DNA of 64,000 bases from an uncultured Pelagibacteraceae bacterium. Its GTDB lineage: Bacteria; Pseudomonadota; Alphaproteobacteria; Pelagibacterales; Pelagibacteraceae. The position numbers were made by a program, and so were the translations under genes. The notes under the pieces are model-generated. The model was not told the DNA's origin and did not search any database. It was given only the letters and a program-made list of their open reading frames with translations. The stretch lies in NCBI GenBank assembly GCA_902524345.1, contig CABZCX010000001.1, positions 377,001-441,000 of the forward strand, given 5' to 3'. Shown here piece after piece: positions 36,519 to 49,478 of this stretch. Position 1 is the first letter of the stretch; every line of letters begins with the position of its first letter.

Positions 36519-38354
36519 TTATTCATGAAAAAAGTTATATATCTTTTTAGCAACTTTTTCTTCTACACCATCAACAGATTTAATTTCATCAAGACTTGCA
36601 GATTCAACTGCTCTCGCAGAGCCAAAATGATTAAGCAATGCTCTTTTTCTTATCATTCCAATACCATCTATTTGATCCAAAAGGGACTTATTTAAACCCT
36701 TTTTTCGTTTAGCTCTATGGGCACTTACTGCAAATCTGTGAGATTCATCTCTGATTCTTTGGAGAAAAAAAAGGGTAGGATCATTTTTTTCAAATTTATA
36801 TTCTTTACCATTATGAAAAAATGTCTCGTTTCCACTATTTCTTAATTTCCCCTTGGCTATCGCAATAATGGGAATATCATGAAGTCCTAACTCATTTAAA
36901 CTTTCTCTTGCAACTGAATATTGGCCTTTTCCACCATCTATTAAAACTAAATCAGGAAAAGTAAGGAAATTATCTTTTTCTTGGACAGCTCTTTTAAACC
37001 TTCTTGTTAAAACTTCTTTCATCATTCCATAGTCATCTTGTTCATTTTTTTTTATTTTTATATTAAATTTTCTATATCTTTTTTTGACAAACCCTTCATC
37101 GCCATAAGCAATTAAAGCACCAACGCTATTTGTTCCCTGAATATGACTATTATCGTAAACTTCTATGAGATTGATATTTGTTTCTAAATTAAATTTATTA
37201 GCTACCGAGTCGAATAACTCTCTATTATTTTGGCTCTCGTATAGTTTTCTATTAAGACTATCTTTTGCATTTTTAATAGCTTGGTTAATTACTTTTAATT
37301 TTGCTCCTTTTTTTGCTACAGAAATAACTATCTGTTTATTTTCTTTTTGGGATAAAGTTTTTTCAATTAAAGTTTTTTCTTTTATTTCCTCAGATAAAAT
37401 TATTGAGGAAGGAACACTTTTATTTTCATAAAATTGAGAAATGAAAGAATTTAAAATGTTACTTAATTTTTCATCAGGATCATGTTTTGGGAAAAAGGAC
37501 TGATTACCCCAATTTTGTTTTGACCTGTAAAAAAATACTTGAATGCAAGTTTTACCAGACTCCTTATAGCCAGCAATTACATCTGCCTCTACAAGATTAG
37601 CTTCATTTATTCTCTGAGATGATTGAATTATATTTAAAGACTTTATTCTATCTCTAAGAATTACTGCTTTTTCAAAATCTAAATCCTCACTAGCCTTTTC
37701 CATTTGATCTGATAAATTTTTTTGAATTCTTCTCGACTTACCAGAAACAAACTCAATCGCGTCCTTTACTGTTTGTTGATAATCCTCTTTTTTTATATAA
37801 TCAACACATGGAGCAGAACATCTTTTGATTTGATATAAAATACAAGGTCTCTCTCTATTTTTAAAAACAGTATCATCACAAACTCTCAAATGAAAAATTT
37901 TTTGTATCATTTTAATGGTCCAATTTGCAGAACCGGCGGAGGCAAAAGGGCCAAAATAAAATCCCTCTTTAGTTTTCTTTCCTCTATGTCTTTTAATTTG
38001 GGGCCATTTATCTTTATTGCCAATAAATATGAATGGAAAAGATTTATCATCTCTTAAAAGTATGTTGAATTTAGGTTTATATTTTTTAATTAAATTTGCC
38101 TCTAAAAGTAGAGCTTCACTTTCGTTAGATGTTGTTGTGACCTCAAGTTTCCTTGTTTGGGACAACATTCTTTCTGTTCGAATAATGTGATTTTTTTCGG
38201 AGATATAACTTTTTAATCTATTGGGTAAATTTTTAGCTTTTCCAACATAAAGAATTTCTTCTTTTTCATTCAACATTCGGTAAACGCCAGGTAGTTTTGG
38301 AATTAATGAAAGTTCTTTTTTAATAACTTCTTTTCCAATTTCAGAGCTTATCAT
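36519..38354 (-). CDS. uvrC: Excinuclease ABC subunit C
   Basis: UvrC makes both incisions in nucleotide excision repair. It has the GIY-YIG nuclease ([20 protein letters not shown]), a UVR motif ([17 protein letters not shown]), the RNase H-like endonuclease ([27 protein letters not shown]) and a C-terminal helix-hairpin-helix ([18 protein letters not shown]). The ATG at 38354 gives 611 residues; one at 38384 is possible. It overlaps folB by 14 bp. Confidence 0.95.
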   Translation of the reverse strand: MISSEIGKEVIKKELSLIPKLPGVYRMLNEKEEILYVGKAKNLPNRLKSYISEKNHIIRTERMLSQTRKLEVTTTSNESEALLLEANLIKKYKPKFNILLRDDKSFPFIFIGNKDKWPQIKRHRGKKTKEGFYFGPFASAGSANWTIKMIQKIFHLRVCDDTVFKNRERPCILYQIKRCSAPCVDYIKKEDYQQTVKDAIEFVSGKSRRIQKNLSDQMEKASEDLDFEKAVILRDRIKSLNIIQSSQRINEANLVEADVIAGYKESGKTCIQVFFYRSKQNWGNQSFFPKHDPDEKLSNILNSFISQFYENKSVPSSIILSEEIKEKTLIEKTLSQKENKQIVISVAKKGAKLKVINQAIKNAKDSLNRKLYESQNNRELFDSVANKFNLETNINLIEVYDNSHIQGTNSVGALIAYGDEGFVKKRYRKFNIKIKKNEQDDYGMMKEVLTRRFKRAVQEKDNFLTFPDLVLIDGGKGQYSVARESLNELGLHDIPIIAIAKGKLRNSGNETFFHNGKEYKFEKNDPTLFFLQRIRDESHRFAVSAHRAKRKKGLNKSLLDQIDGIGMIRKRALLNHFGSARAVESASLDEIKSVDGVEEKVAKKIYNFFHE

Positions 38355-38766
38355 GACTTCTTTTTTTTGAAATTTGAATTCCAACAGATGAGCAATTTTT
38401 TAAGATTTCTAGTTTCTCAATTTTTAAAGTTATTTTACCTATTCTCTGGTCTTTAAATAGTTCATCAAATACAGCCTCAGCCAATGTCTCTAAAAAATTA
38501 TAATGTTTCTTTTTTACTAAGTTCTTTATTAATTTTACCACCGTGCCATAGTTTACAATTGATTTAATATCCTTATCATTAGTTGGTTTTTTGTCTTCAT
38601 AATCTATTTCTAAGCTAAATTTTATTTTTTGTGCTTTAACTTTCTCAAAATCATAATAACCAAGTTTTAAATCTAAAATTAGTTCGTTGATTAAAATTTT
38701 TTTTTCGTAATTAAAAAGAGATTTTGTTTTATTAATCTTAACAATTTTAAAATTATTTTTTGCCAT
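38341..38766 (-). CDS. folB: Dihydroneopterin aldolase
   Basis: The 141-residue protein has the FolB core: [26 protein letters not shown] (residues 29-54), [11 protein letters not shown] and [13 protein letters not shown] with the catalytic Glu. FolB acts in folate synthesis. An SDR resembling pteridine reductase is encoded two genes upstream, which fits a pterin theme inside this uvr operon. Confidence 0.85.
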   Translation of the reverse strand: MAKNNFKIVKINKTKSLFNYEKKILINELILDLKLGYYDFEKVKAQKIKFSLEIDYEDKKPTNDKDIKSIVNYGTVVKLIKNLVKKKHYNFLETLAEAVFDELFKDQRIGKITLKIEKLEILKNCSSVGIQISKKRSHDKL

Positions 38767-38769
38767 CAG

Positions 38770-39678
38770 CTAAATTCTTGATTTAATATAATTTTTTATT
38801 TCTGAATTATAATACTGGAAACAAGTACCTTGGTCCATATTATGCCCTTTCTTGATAGGATCTGTCTGATTTTTTCCCTTCTTTTTACATTTTTTCCCAT
38901 TAATTTTAAAATCATCTGAGATAACTATTCTTTTCATGCCAGGTATATCTTCCAGCCAGTCTGATAGTAATCCCTCATAATTATCTTTTGGATGGGTGAA
39001 GGCTAGTAGCGGTACTTTCAAATTTTTAATTTCATCATTAAATTTTTCTCTAACTTTATATGGTCCGGGTCTTTTTTTTTTGAATTTTTCTAAAGCTTTA
39101 TCAGCTCCTAGTTTTTTAACTTTATATTGTTTTGTAAGCTGGCCAAAACATGCTTGCATATATGCTATTCCACCAGCCGCTTCATTTGGATGTCTCGAAA
39201 AAAAAAGTAAAGTTGTAAGACCTCCGCAAGAATGTCCAGTAACAAAAATTTGATTTTTTGGAACGCCTAAAGAATTTAGTTGTTTTACTAATTGCAAATT
39301 AGCCTCAACCCTTTTGTCTATTTTTGTTTTTCCTACATATGGTTTATCTTTTGATATCCACCATTTTAATGGCATATCACCTTTTATTTTATGAGTACAA
39401 AGATTATAAACCATAATTTCTTTTCCATTTATTCTTTCGCCAACAAGTGAACCTTGATTTCTAATTTGCCCATAATCGGTACAAGAGTTGCTTGCGCCAT
39501 CAAAAGTATTTTGACCATGGTTGTAAATTAAAATAATTTTTTCTTCAGGGTTATCTATTTTTGATAAAGCTGATACTGATAATTTTTTCGATAAAAATCC
39601 ACTTTTGTTTATATTATGATCATTAGCATAAACAGTTGTTGCGAGGAATAGCGAGACAGTAAAAAATAAATATCTCAT
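38770..39678 (-). CDS. Secreted alpha/beta hydrolase, function unknown
   Basis: The 302-residue protein has a signal peptide (YLFFTVSLFLATTVYA), an early IILIYNHGQNTF segment (oxyanion region), the nucleophile elbow VTGHSCGGLTTL with Ser, and PLLAFTHPKDNYEG (candidate Asp). Three or more Cys pairs would fit a periplasmic disulfide-containing enzyme. The substrate cannot be read. It overlaps the SDR gene by 4 bp and ends 3 bp before folB. Confidence 0.7.
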   Translation of the reverse strand: MRYLFFTVSLFLATTVYANDHNINKSGFLSKKLSVSALSKIDNPEEKIILIYNHGQNTFDGASNSCTDYGQIRNQGSLVGERINGKEIMVYNLCTHKIKGDMPLKWWISKDKPYVGKTKIDKRVEANLQLVKQLNSLGVPKNQIFVTGHSCGGLTTLLFFSRHPNEAAGGIAYMQACFGQLTKQYKVKKLGADKALEKFKKKRPGPYKVREKFNDEIKNLKVPLLAFTHPKDNYEGLLSDWLEDIPGMKRIVISDDFKINGKKCKKKGKNQTDPIKKGHNMDQGTCFQYYNSEIKNYIKSRI

Positions 39679-40411
39679 TCTTTGCTACCTATAACATCGG
39701 GAGTTTGCCAATTCAAATTTTGACCACTATCAATTGCCAAAACTTGACCTGTAATAGAGCTATTTTCAATAAAAAATTTTACAGCTTTACATATTTCCTT
39801 AACATCCACTTGTTGTTTTAATGGTGTTGCTAAATATTGTTTTTTAAAATGTTTATCTGATTGTCTTTTATTCTTTAATGTGGGACCAGGTGCTATACCG
39901 TTTACACGTATTTTTGGCGCAAGACTCATGGCGCTAGTTTTTGTTAATGTATAAAGTCCACTTTTACTTAGCGTATAAGAGAAGAAAAATGGAGTTAGTT
40001 TAAAAACTCTTTGGTCAATAATATTTATGATGTTGTTATTTTTGCCCCTAGTATTCTTTGAAAACTCTTTTGACAAAAGAGCAGGGGCTTTAAGATTTGT
40101 TGAAAGATGCTTCTCCCAACTTTTTGAGTTAAAATTTTCTAATTTGTCATTCTCAAATATTGAGGCATTATTAATTAAGCAATCAAAAAATTTCATTTTG
40201 GATTTTGAAAATTTGATAATTTTTAAGATATCCTTTTCTTTGCTTAGGTTACCTTTAATTAAATTTACAATTGTTCCATATTTTTGCAATTTCCTCTTTA
40301 ATTTCTCTGCCTTGGATTTTGATTTATAGTAATGGATAATTATTTCTATATTCGGGCCAGATAATTCTTCAGCTATTGCAGCGCCAATTCTAGTTGCCCC
40401 TCCAGTGATTA

Positions 40412-40430
<19 letters not shown>
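39675..40430 (-). CDS. Short-chain dehydrogenase, pteridine reductase-like
   Basis: The 251-residue NAD(P)-dependent SDR has the cofactor loop [15 protein letters not shown] (the Arg after the Gly-rich loop is typical of PTR1/FolM), NNASIF, the catalytic [11 protein letters not shown] (Y-x-x-x-K) and NGIAPGPT. Its GTG start lies inside the uvrB 3' end (19-bp overlap). FolM-type dihydrofolate or dihydromonapterin reduction is suggested by the motif and by the nearby folB, but it is not proven. Confidence 0.75.
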
Positions 40431-43813
<3,383 letters not shown>

Positions 43814-43815
43814 TT

Positions 43816-44763
43816 TTATCTTTGATTTAAAATTTTTTTTGCTGGGAGAGTTTTTTTGATCCAAGATTTTGGAATAGAGTTTAATCCTTTTAATGCTGTA
43901 AAATACGCACCAATAAAATTTGCTCTAGAGCAATTACATCCACCAGCCTTAATTGTTTTTAAAATAGCATCTTTGTAGTTTTTTGAGTTTATTATTGCAT
44001 GTATTGAACTATTAAATGTTCCAGGATAGCTGCATGCCATACCAAGTTTTTTGACAACAGATGGGTGAGAACTTGATTTTAATTTTTTAATTTTGATTAT
44101 GTCATTAATGATAGTCTTATAATTGGAATCTTTTCTAAATTTTTTGACAAATTCATTTATTGGATTTCGCGCTCCTTTAAGAGCTAAGTCTATTATATGA
44201 AATTTAGCTAAGGCATACTTATAACTTATTTTTGAAACGGTTACGGTTGAGATTATTTTCTTTAAACTTTTCAAATCAAAACCATAAAGAAAATAGGGAA
44301 GGCTTGCACAAAAACCATCAGACTCATTGACTTTAACTCCACCCGTTATTTTTTTTTTTAATTTAATATTTCTAATAGTTTCTATTACATTTTGATGTAT
44401 CCAGGGTCCTTTAACTATGCCACGCCAGTCTTTAACTTTTTTATATTTTGATCTAAGCCCTAGATTCCTCCAATAAATACTTCCGGGGCCGAAATTTTTA
44501 AGAATATTTTTTTTAAAACGCTCATTAATATTGTCGTGGCCTTCTATCAATGTTTTAAACATGACTTGACCTATTTCATTATACCCTGAAACTTTGCCAG
44601 TTTTTATGTTGTAAAAAGGACTTTTATTTTCTTTTAAGAAGGAGAAGTCTTTTTTTCCTTTTATATAAGTATAAAGCTTTTTTTGATTGTACACCCAGTG
44701 CAAAGGTCTTGCAGCAGCATCAGCTACAGTTGCACCTAAAAAAACATGTAAATTATTTTTCAC
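43816..44763 (-). CDS. ADP-ribosylglycohydrolase-like protein (crystallin J1 type) with altered metal site
   Basis: The 315-residue protein resembles the ADP-ribosylglycohydrolase/J1-crystallin group, with LGATVADAAARPLHWVY at the N-terminus and AGGCNCSRANFIGAYFTAL at the C-terminus. In active enzymes the C-terminal motif is usually GGDxD or GGDN. Here the first Asp is replaced by Cys (GGCNC), so the two-magnesium site is probably changed or lost. It starts with GTG, 1 bp after the trxB stop. Function unknown. Confidence 0.7.
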   Translation of the reverse strand: MKNNLHVFLGATVADAAARPLHWVYNQKKLYTYIKGKKDFSFLKENKSPFYNIKTGKVSGYNEIGQVMFKTLIEGHDNINERFKKNILKNFGPGSIYWRNLGLRSKYKKVKDWRGIVKGPWIHQNVIETIRNIKLKKKITGGVKVNESDGFCASLPYFLYGFDLKSLKKIISTVTVSKISYKYALAKFHIIDLALKGARNPINEFVKKFRKDSNYKTIINDIIKIKKLKSSSHPSVVKKLGMACSYPGTFNSSIHAIINSKNYKDAILKTIKAGGCNCSRANFIGAYFTALKGLNSIPKSWIKKTLPAKKILNQR

Positions 44764-44764
44764 T

Positions 44765-45709
44765 TTAATGTGATAAAAATTTTTCAGCTTCCAAAGCCGC
44801 CATACAACCCATTCCTGCTGCAGTTACTGCTTGTCTAAATGTTTTATCTTTAACATCGCCGGCTGCATAAACACCAGGAATATTTGTTTCTGTTGAATCT
44901 GGTTTAGTAATTAAATAACCTTCTTTATCCATAGTAAGTTGATCTTTAAATAATTGAGTAGCGGGATCATGACCGATGGCAATAAAAACTCCATCTAATT
45001 TAATTTCTTCAATTTTGTTAGTTTTTACATTTTTTACTTTAATTCCTTTAACATTCTTAGGGTCTTGGTCTCCGACAATATCTTCTACGACTGAGTCCCA
45101 GATAATTTCAATTTTTTTGTTCTCCATTAATTTTTTTTGAAGCATTTTTTCTGCTCTTAAACTGTCTCTTCTGTGAATTAATTTTACTTTTGAAGCAAAT
45201 TTTGTCAGAAACATTGCTTCTTCAACAGCTGCATTACCACCACCTACAACTGCAACCTCTTTGTCTTTAAAGAAAAATCCATCACAAGTGGCACATGCCG
45301 AAACGCCAAACCCTCTAAATTCTTGTTCAGATTTTAAGTTTAACCATCTTGCTTGAGCACCAGTTGAGATGATGATGCTATCTGCAGTGTATTTTTGACC
45401 GGTATCACCGATCGCTTCAAAAGGAGAAGTTTTTAAATTCACTGAACTAATATGATCTTCTATCATTTCAGTTCCAACTGCTTTAGCTTGTTCTTTCATT
45501 TGATCCATCAACCATGGACCTTGTATAACATCGGCAAAACCAGGATAATTTTCAACGTCTGTAGTTGTGGTGAGCTGTCCTCCAGGTTCTGAGCCATAAA
45601 CCAAGATAGGGTTAAGCATTGCTCTTGCCGCATAAACTGCTGCAGTGTATCCGGCTGGACCAGATCCAATTATTAACACTTTTGTGTGTTTAGTTGGATT
45701 TTGACTCAT
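44765..45709 (-). CDS. trxB: Thioredoxin reductase
   Basis: The 314-residue flavoprotein has GSGPAGYTAAVYAARA (FAD), the redox-active CATCDG, VVGGGNAAVEEAMFL (NADPH) and the C-terminal GVYAAGDVKDKTFRQAVTAA. It would keep thioredoxin, and indirectly peroxiredoxins such as the one at 414-902, reduced. It is divergent from the ELM1-like gene by 21 bp. Confidence 0.96.
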   Translation of the reverse strand: MSQNPTKHTKVLIIGSGPAGYTAAVYAARAMLNPILVYGSEPGGQLTTTTDVENYPGFADVIQGPWLMDQMKEQAKAVGTEMIEDHISSVNLKTSPFEAIGDTGQKYTADSIIISTGAQARWLNLKSEQEFRGFGVSACATCDGFFFKDKEVAVVGGGNAAVEEAMFLTKFASKVKLIHRRDSLRAEKMLQKKLMENKKIEIIWDSVVEDIVGDQDPKNVKGIKVKNVKTNKIEEIKLDGVFIAIGHDPATQLFKDQLTMDKEGYLITKPDSTETNIPGVYAAGDVKDKTFRQAVTAAGMGCMAALEAEKFLSH

Positions 45710-45730
45710 ATGAAAGCTATATAGTGATAA

Positions 45731-46681
45731 ATGACTAAATTAAAAGGTTTATTATTGACCGAAGGTATGCATGGCATGATTAGTCAGGTCGAAGGACTAG
45801 CCAAAGCTTTAGATATTGATTTTATACACGAAAAAATTGAACTTAATAATTTTTGGAAACTTATTCCACCAAAAATAACTCCAATACATAGTTTTGTATT
45901 TAAAAACAAAATTGATAATGATTTAAATATTGTTATTTCTTGTGGCAGAAAAAGCGTAATTCCATCACTTTTTTTAAAAAAAAAATTTAAGGATAAAATT
46001 ATTAATATTCATATCCAAGATCCAAAGGTTTCGTTATCTAAGTTTGATTTTGTAGTAGCTCCTGAACATGATGGTTTGATAGGAGAAAATGTTATTTCTA
46101 GCAAAGGAGCTATTCATTATTTAACAGAGAAAGAATTAGATGAAAATATTTCTTATTTGAAGCCTAGAATTAATAAAGAAAAAATAGTTACTCTAATAGT
46201 CGGAGGACCTAATAAATACTATGATTATAAGGAAACAGAAATAGAGAAAATTTTTTATAAGATTAAACAAAACTTTTTAAATAATGGATATCAGTTGATA
46301 TTAATTCCCTCAATGCGAACTCCTAAAAAGATAATTGAAAAAGCAAAAAATTATTTTGATGATAACCAAGTCGTCATTACTGATATTGATAAAAAAGCAT
46401 ACCTATCATCCTTGAGACTTGCAGATCATATAGTTGTTACTTGTGACTCTACATCTATGATTTCTGAAGCAGCAATTACTGGTAAACCGATTTATGTAGC
46501 ACATATGCCACACGTTAAAAATAACGATAGATTTAAAAAATTTTTTGAAATGTTTAAAGAGCTTAATATTATTAGAGATCTAAATCATAAAGTAGATCAT
46601 TGGAAATATGAAAAACTTAATGAAACTGATAGAATATCAGGATATATAAAGAGCAAAATAAAAAACTATGACATTTCTTAG
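45731..46681 (+). CDS. ELM1-like (DUF1022) protein
   Basis: The 316-residue protein matches the mitochondrial-fission ELM1/DUF1022 family of alphaproteobacteria and plants. It has LLLTEGMHGMISQVEGLAKAL at the N-terminus and a GT-B-like C-terminal half (LIVGGPNKYYD, HIVVTCDSTSMISEAAITGKPIYVAH). The fold suggests a glycosyltransferase-like enzyme, but no activity is established for the bacterial members. It overlaps the next gene by 14 bp. Confidence 0.85.
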   Translation: MTKLKGLLLTEGMHGMISQVEGLAKALDIDFIHEKIELNNFWKLIPPKITPIHSFVFKNKIDNDLNIVISCGRKSVIPSLFLKKKFKDKIINIHIQDPKVSLSKFDFVVAPEHDGLIGENVISSKGAIHYLTEKELDENISYLKPRINKEKIVTLIVGGPNKYYDYKETEIEKIFYKIKQNFLNNGYQLILIPSMRTPKKIIEKAKNYFDDNQVVITDIDKKAYLSSLRLADHIVVTCDSTSMISEAAITGKPIYVAHMPHVKNNDRFKKFFEMFKELNIIRDLNHKVDHWKYEKLNETDRISGYIKSKIKNYDIS

Positions 46682-47330
46682 TTCGATTTTAAAACAATCA
46701 AAAAAGTATGATTTCCCATTTGATCATTGGGAATATAATAATGCTTTAAGCGATGAAACGATTCAAGAAATAATTACTGCTGATATACCGGATGTTAGTA
46801 AACATAATTTAACTTATGATGGTACTAGAGCAATCGATGGTGGAGCAGCAGAATTTAGGGAAGGAATAGCATCTGGAGGTAAGGCGATAAAATTTAGATG
46901 TTTTGTAACAAAAGAAAATTCATCAAAATTTCCAAATTTAGTAAAATTCATTAACGAATTACAATCCAAAGAGACCTATGAGGCTATTTCAAAAATGATT
47001 AGCAAAGATCTATCTAACTCTTACGTTAGAGTAGAAGTAATTTGTGATCGTGAAGGTTTTTGGTTGAAACCGCATTGTGATATCAAAGAAAAACTTATGT
47101 CAGGATTAATTTTTGTTAATAAAGAAGGCGAGTCGGAAGATTTGGGGACTGATTTTTACAACGATAAATTAGAGAAAGTGAAAACAGTTCCTTATAAACA
47201 TAATTATGGCTATCTTTTTTCCAGCGGACCGAATACCTGGCATGGAATGGAAAAAAAAAAGATTATTAAAGAGAGAAGATGTATCCAAGTAAACTATGTT
47301 ACATTTAAAACTGACTGGAGAGTTGATTAA
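46668..47330 (+). CDS. 2-oxoglutarate/Fe(II)-dependent oxygenase-like protein
   Basis: The 220-residue protein has the cupin-type iron triad and 2OG Arg in order: LKPHCDIKEKLMSGLIF (HxD) and NTWHGMEKKKIIKERRCIQVNYV (distal His, then Arg). This is typical of small 2OG oxygenases. The substrate is unknown. It overlaps the ELM1-like gene and probably shares its transcript, so the two may act together. Confidence 0.7.
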   Translation: MTFLSSILKQSKKYDFPFDHWEYNNALSDETIQEIITADIPDVSKHNLTYDGTRAIDGGAAEFREGIASGGKAIKFRCFVTKENSSKFPNLVKFINELQSKETYEAISKMISKDLSNSYVRVEVICDREGFWLKPHCDIKEKLMSGLIFVNKEGESEDLGTDFYNDKLEKVKTVPYKHNYGYLFSSGPNTWHGMEKKKIIKERRCIQVNYVTFKTDWRVD

Positions 47331-47361
47331 TTAATAATTAATCATTTTAAAAATTATTGTC

Positions 47362-47601
47362 TTACAAAAGGCAGGAGTACGATCCTAATATAAGCAGTGC
47401 AAAAAAAGTAAAGCAAATACCAAAAACAGTTTTTACTTGGTCACCGTCATGATCTGGATTATTTTTATTATAAAGCTTCCAGAATCCTTTATCGGTATTT
47501 GCACTTGAAAAGTTGTCTAAACTTTTCTCAATGTAATGACCAATATCAGATTGATTAATTGTATTTTCAACTTGGTTTGCTTTTAAATTTTCAGTACTCA
47601 T
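47362..47601 (-). CDS. Small unknown protein with C-terminal membrane segment
   Basis: The 79-residue protein has a polar N-terminal half (residues 1-58, rich in Asn, Asp and Lys) and a single C-terminal hydrophobic stretch (VFGICFTFFALLILGSYSCLL), so it is probably tail-anchored in the membrane. Its ATG shares a base with the stop of a 49-residue ORF upstream (TAATG), which suggests co-translation. I do not recognise the family. Confidence 0.55.
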   Translation of the reverse strand: MSTENLKANQVENTINQSDIGHYIEKSLDNFSSANTDKGFWKLYNKNNPDHDGDQVKTVFGICFTFFALLILGSYSCLL

Positions 47602-47750
47602 TAATCTATAAAAGGTAATTCAAATTTTTTTAGGAGTCTATCGTATTTGATGAGATAAAAAGGTAAGTAACCCATTTTGACCTTACTATCTGAAGTTGTA
47701 TAATAAAATTTTTGGAATTTTTGAACTTTTATTGAATGATTTTTAATCAT
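47601..47750 (-). CDS. 49-residue unknown ORF, coupled to the small membrane protein gene
   Basis: ATG at 47748-47750 opens a 49-codon frame ending in TAA at 47601-47603, which overlaps the next ATG (TAATG). The product is basic and aromatic-rich (MIKNHSIKVQKFQKFYYTTS... ending FELPFID). A TATAAT-containing palindrome lies just upstream. The support is the frame, coupling and promoter; no family is recognised. It could be a small regulator or simply a leader. Confidence 0.45.
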   Translation of the reverse strand: MIKNHSIKVQKFQKFYYTTSDSKVKMGYLPFYLIKYDRLLKKFELPFID

Positions 47751-47770
47751 AGTAAATTTTACTTTTAAAG

Positions 47771-47787
47771 TGATATAATTATATAAT
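47771..47787. promoter_or_regulatory. Divergent promoter region of pilT and the small-ORF pair
   Basis: On the plus strand TGATATAAT (47771-47779) is an extended -10 element, followed by a second TATAAT at 47782-47787. The overlapping ATTATATAAT is palindromic, so a -10 box can also be read on the minus strand toward the ORF starting at 47750. No good -35 is visible, in keeping with an extended -10. pilT starts at 47806. Confidence 0.5.
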
Positions 47788-47805
47788 TACTTATAAATAT
47801 TTTTT

Positions 47806-48819
47806 ATGTTTGAAAAACTAGAAGAACTCGCAAAAAATAATAAAAAGATTTCCGATTTTCATATTAGAAGTGGCTGGCCTTTAGCCTACCGTCAAACCGG
47901 TGAAATTCATAAAATTCAAGAGGTTGTAGTTAAAGCTCAGGATCTTCAAGATTTATTATCAACAAACTGTAATGAAATTGAAATGAATAGATTTAAGGAT
48001 ACTCATGAATTAGATTCCTCAGTAACTTTGAGTGGACTAAGATTTAGAGCAAACTTTTACAAAACTATTCATGGTCCTGCTGCAGTATTAAGAAGAGTTG
48101 AGAGTGTAATTCCGACGATGGATCAATTTGATCTACCACCTGTTCTTTATGATATTATTGATATGCACAAAGGTTTGGTCTTGGTGACTGGTCCAACCGG
48201 TTCGGGTAAGTCAACAACCCTTGCGGCAATAGTGAACGAAATTAATAAGACAAGAACCTCAAACATTATAACGGTTGAAGACCCAGTTGAGTTTATTCAT
48301 AAAGATATAAAGAGTATCGTTTCTCATAGAGAGGTTGGAAAACAAACTCAATCTTTTGCTAGTGCATTAAAAGCCGCATTGAGAGAAGATCCAGATGTTA
48401 TATTAGTTGGAGAGATGAGAGATCTTGAAACAGTTTCACTTGCTTTAACTGCAGCTGAGACAGGTCACCTTGTTTTTGGAACTTTGCACACAAGCGGTGC
48501 CCCAAGTACCATAAACAGAATCATAGACGTATTTCCGCCAGAACAACAAGCGCAGATTAGAGCTCAAATTTCTACATCTTTAAAAATGGTTGTAACCCAA
48601 AGACTTCTTAAAACAAAAGACGGGCAAGGTCGTTGTGGTGCCTTTGAGGTAATGAAATGTACAGCACCAATTCAAAACTTAATACGAGAGTCTAAAATCC
48701 ACCAAATACCAAGCATCATGCAGACCGCCGTCAAGGAAGGAATGATTACAATGACAAAATCTTTAGAGGAACTTGTCAAAGCAGGTAAAATTGATGCATC
48801 AGCTGGTAGAGAACAATAA
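47806..48819 (+). CDS. pilT: Type IV pilus retraction ATPase PilT
   Basis: The 337-residue secretion ATPase has Walker A GPTGSGKSTT (about residues 130-139), the Asp box ITVEDPVEF, Walker B ALREDPDVILVGEMRDLET, the His box ETGHLVFGTLHTSGA and the PilT-specific IQNLIRESK. It would depolymerise pili and power twitching or DNA uptake. It heads a long run of pilus genes, and the next gene begins inside its last 26 bp. The assembly ATPase PilB is not in the window. Confidence 0.95.
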   Translation: MFEKLEELAKNNKKISDFHIRSGWPLAYRQTGEIHKIQEVVVKAQDLQDLLSTNCNEIEMNRFKDTHELDSSVTLSGLRFRANFYKTIHGPAAVLRRVESVIPTMDQFDLPPVLYDIIDMHKGLVLVTGPTGSGKSTTLAAIVNEINKTRTSNIITVEDPVEFIHKDIKSIVSHREVGKQTQSFASALKAALREDPDVILVGEMRDLETVSLALTAAETGHLVFGTLHTSGAPSTINRIIDVFPPEQQAQIRAQISTSLKMVVTQRLLKTKDGQGRCGAFEVMKCTAPIQNLIRESKIHQIPSIMQTAVKEGMITMTKSLEELVKAGKIDASAGREQ

Positions 48820-49477
48820 AGGTTTTACAACTTTAGAAGTTATAGTTGTGCTATGTATTGTGGGTATACTATCAGCTATTTCTTTCCCACGAATATTAGA
48901 CTGGAATAAAGCTAGAGCAGTCCAATCAGATGTCCTCAAAGCATTTAATGTATTTGATAATATAAACTCACAAGTACAAAGGGGACTTTACGCTTTTGTT
49001 CAAGTTTACATAATTTATGAAGACTCAGAAGATACCGGTACTGCTCTTACAATTACATCAAGAGGAATAACAGCAGATACATTAGGTGACAGAATTACTT
49101 CAGGAGCTTTTAGAAACGCATCTGAAAGGTGCTCCAGAGATGCAGCTGACTGGGATCATGATGGTACCATATCTGATAGGCCCGAGGTGTCCAGTGTGGT
49201 TTTAAATAACCTTCAAACAACTTTAGCCGATGAAGATGAGGTAGGGGTATGTTTTTCAAAAGATGGGAGATGGTATAGTACAACCGATGAATTAGACGGA
49301 GAAAATTCTTTAGAATTATTTGGAACCGGAGGTATTTGTGATAGACACTTATCTCCTAGGGACGAAATGGATATACGTAGAGGTCCTCAATGTGATTATC
49401 GTATTATTTGGTCAAGATTTGGTAATATTAAAGTTGAAAAATGGGCTGAAGTAAAAGGAGATTGGGTTACTCAATAG
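48794..49477 (+). CDS. Minor pilin, FimT/FimU-like
   Basis: From the ATG at 48794 the protein is 227 residues. It begins with a short leader and the prepilin peptidase site NKG/FTTLEV, with Glu at +5, followed by the hydrophobic helix VIVVLCIVGILSAISFP. The globular part is acidic with several Cys. Start choice is set by the leader length (about 10 residues). Minor pilins of this class prime pilus assembly with PilV, PilW and PilX. Confidence 0.85.
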   Translation: MHQLVENNKGFTTLEVIVVLCIVGILSAISFPRILDWNKARAVQSDVLKAFNVFDNINSQVQRGLYAFVQVYIIYEDSEDTGTALTITSRGITADTLGDRITSGAFRNASERCSRDAADWDHDGTISDRPEVSSVVLNNLQTTLADEDEVGVCFSKDGRWYSTTDELDGENSLELFGTGGICDRHLSPRDEMDIRRGPQCDYRIIWSRFGNIKVEKWAEVKGDWVTQ

Positions 49478-49478
49478 A

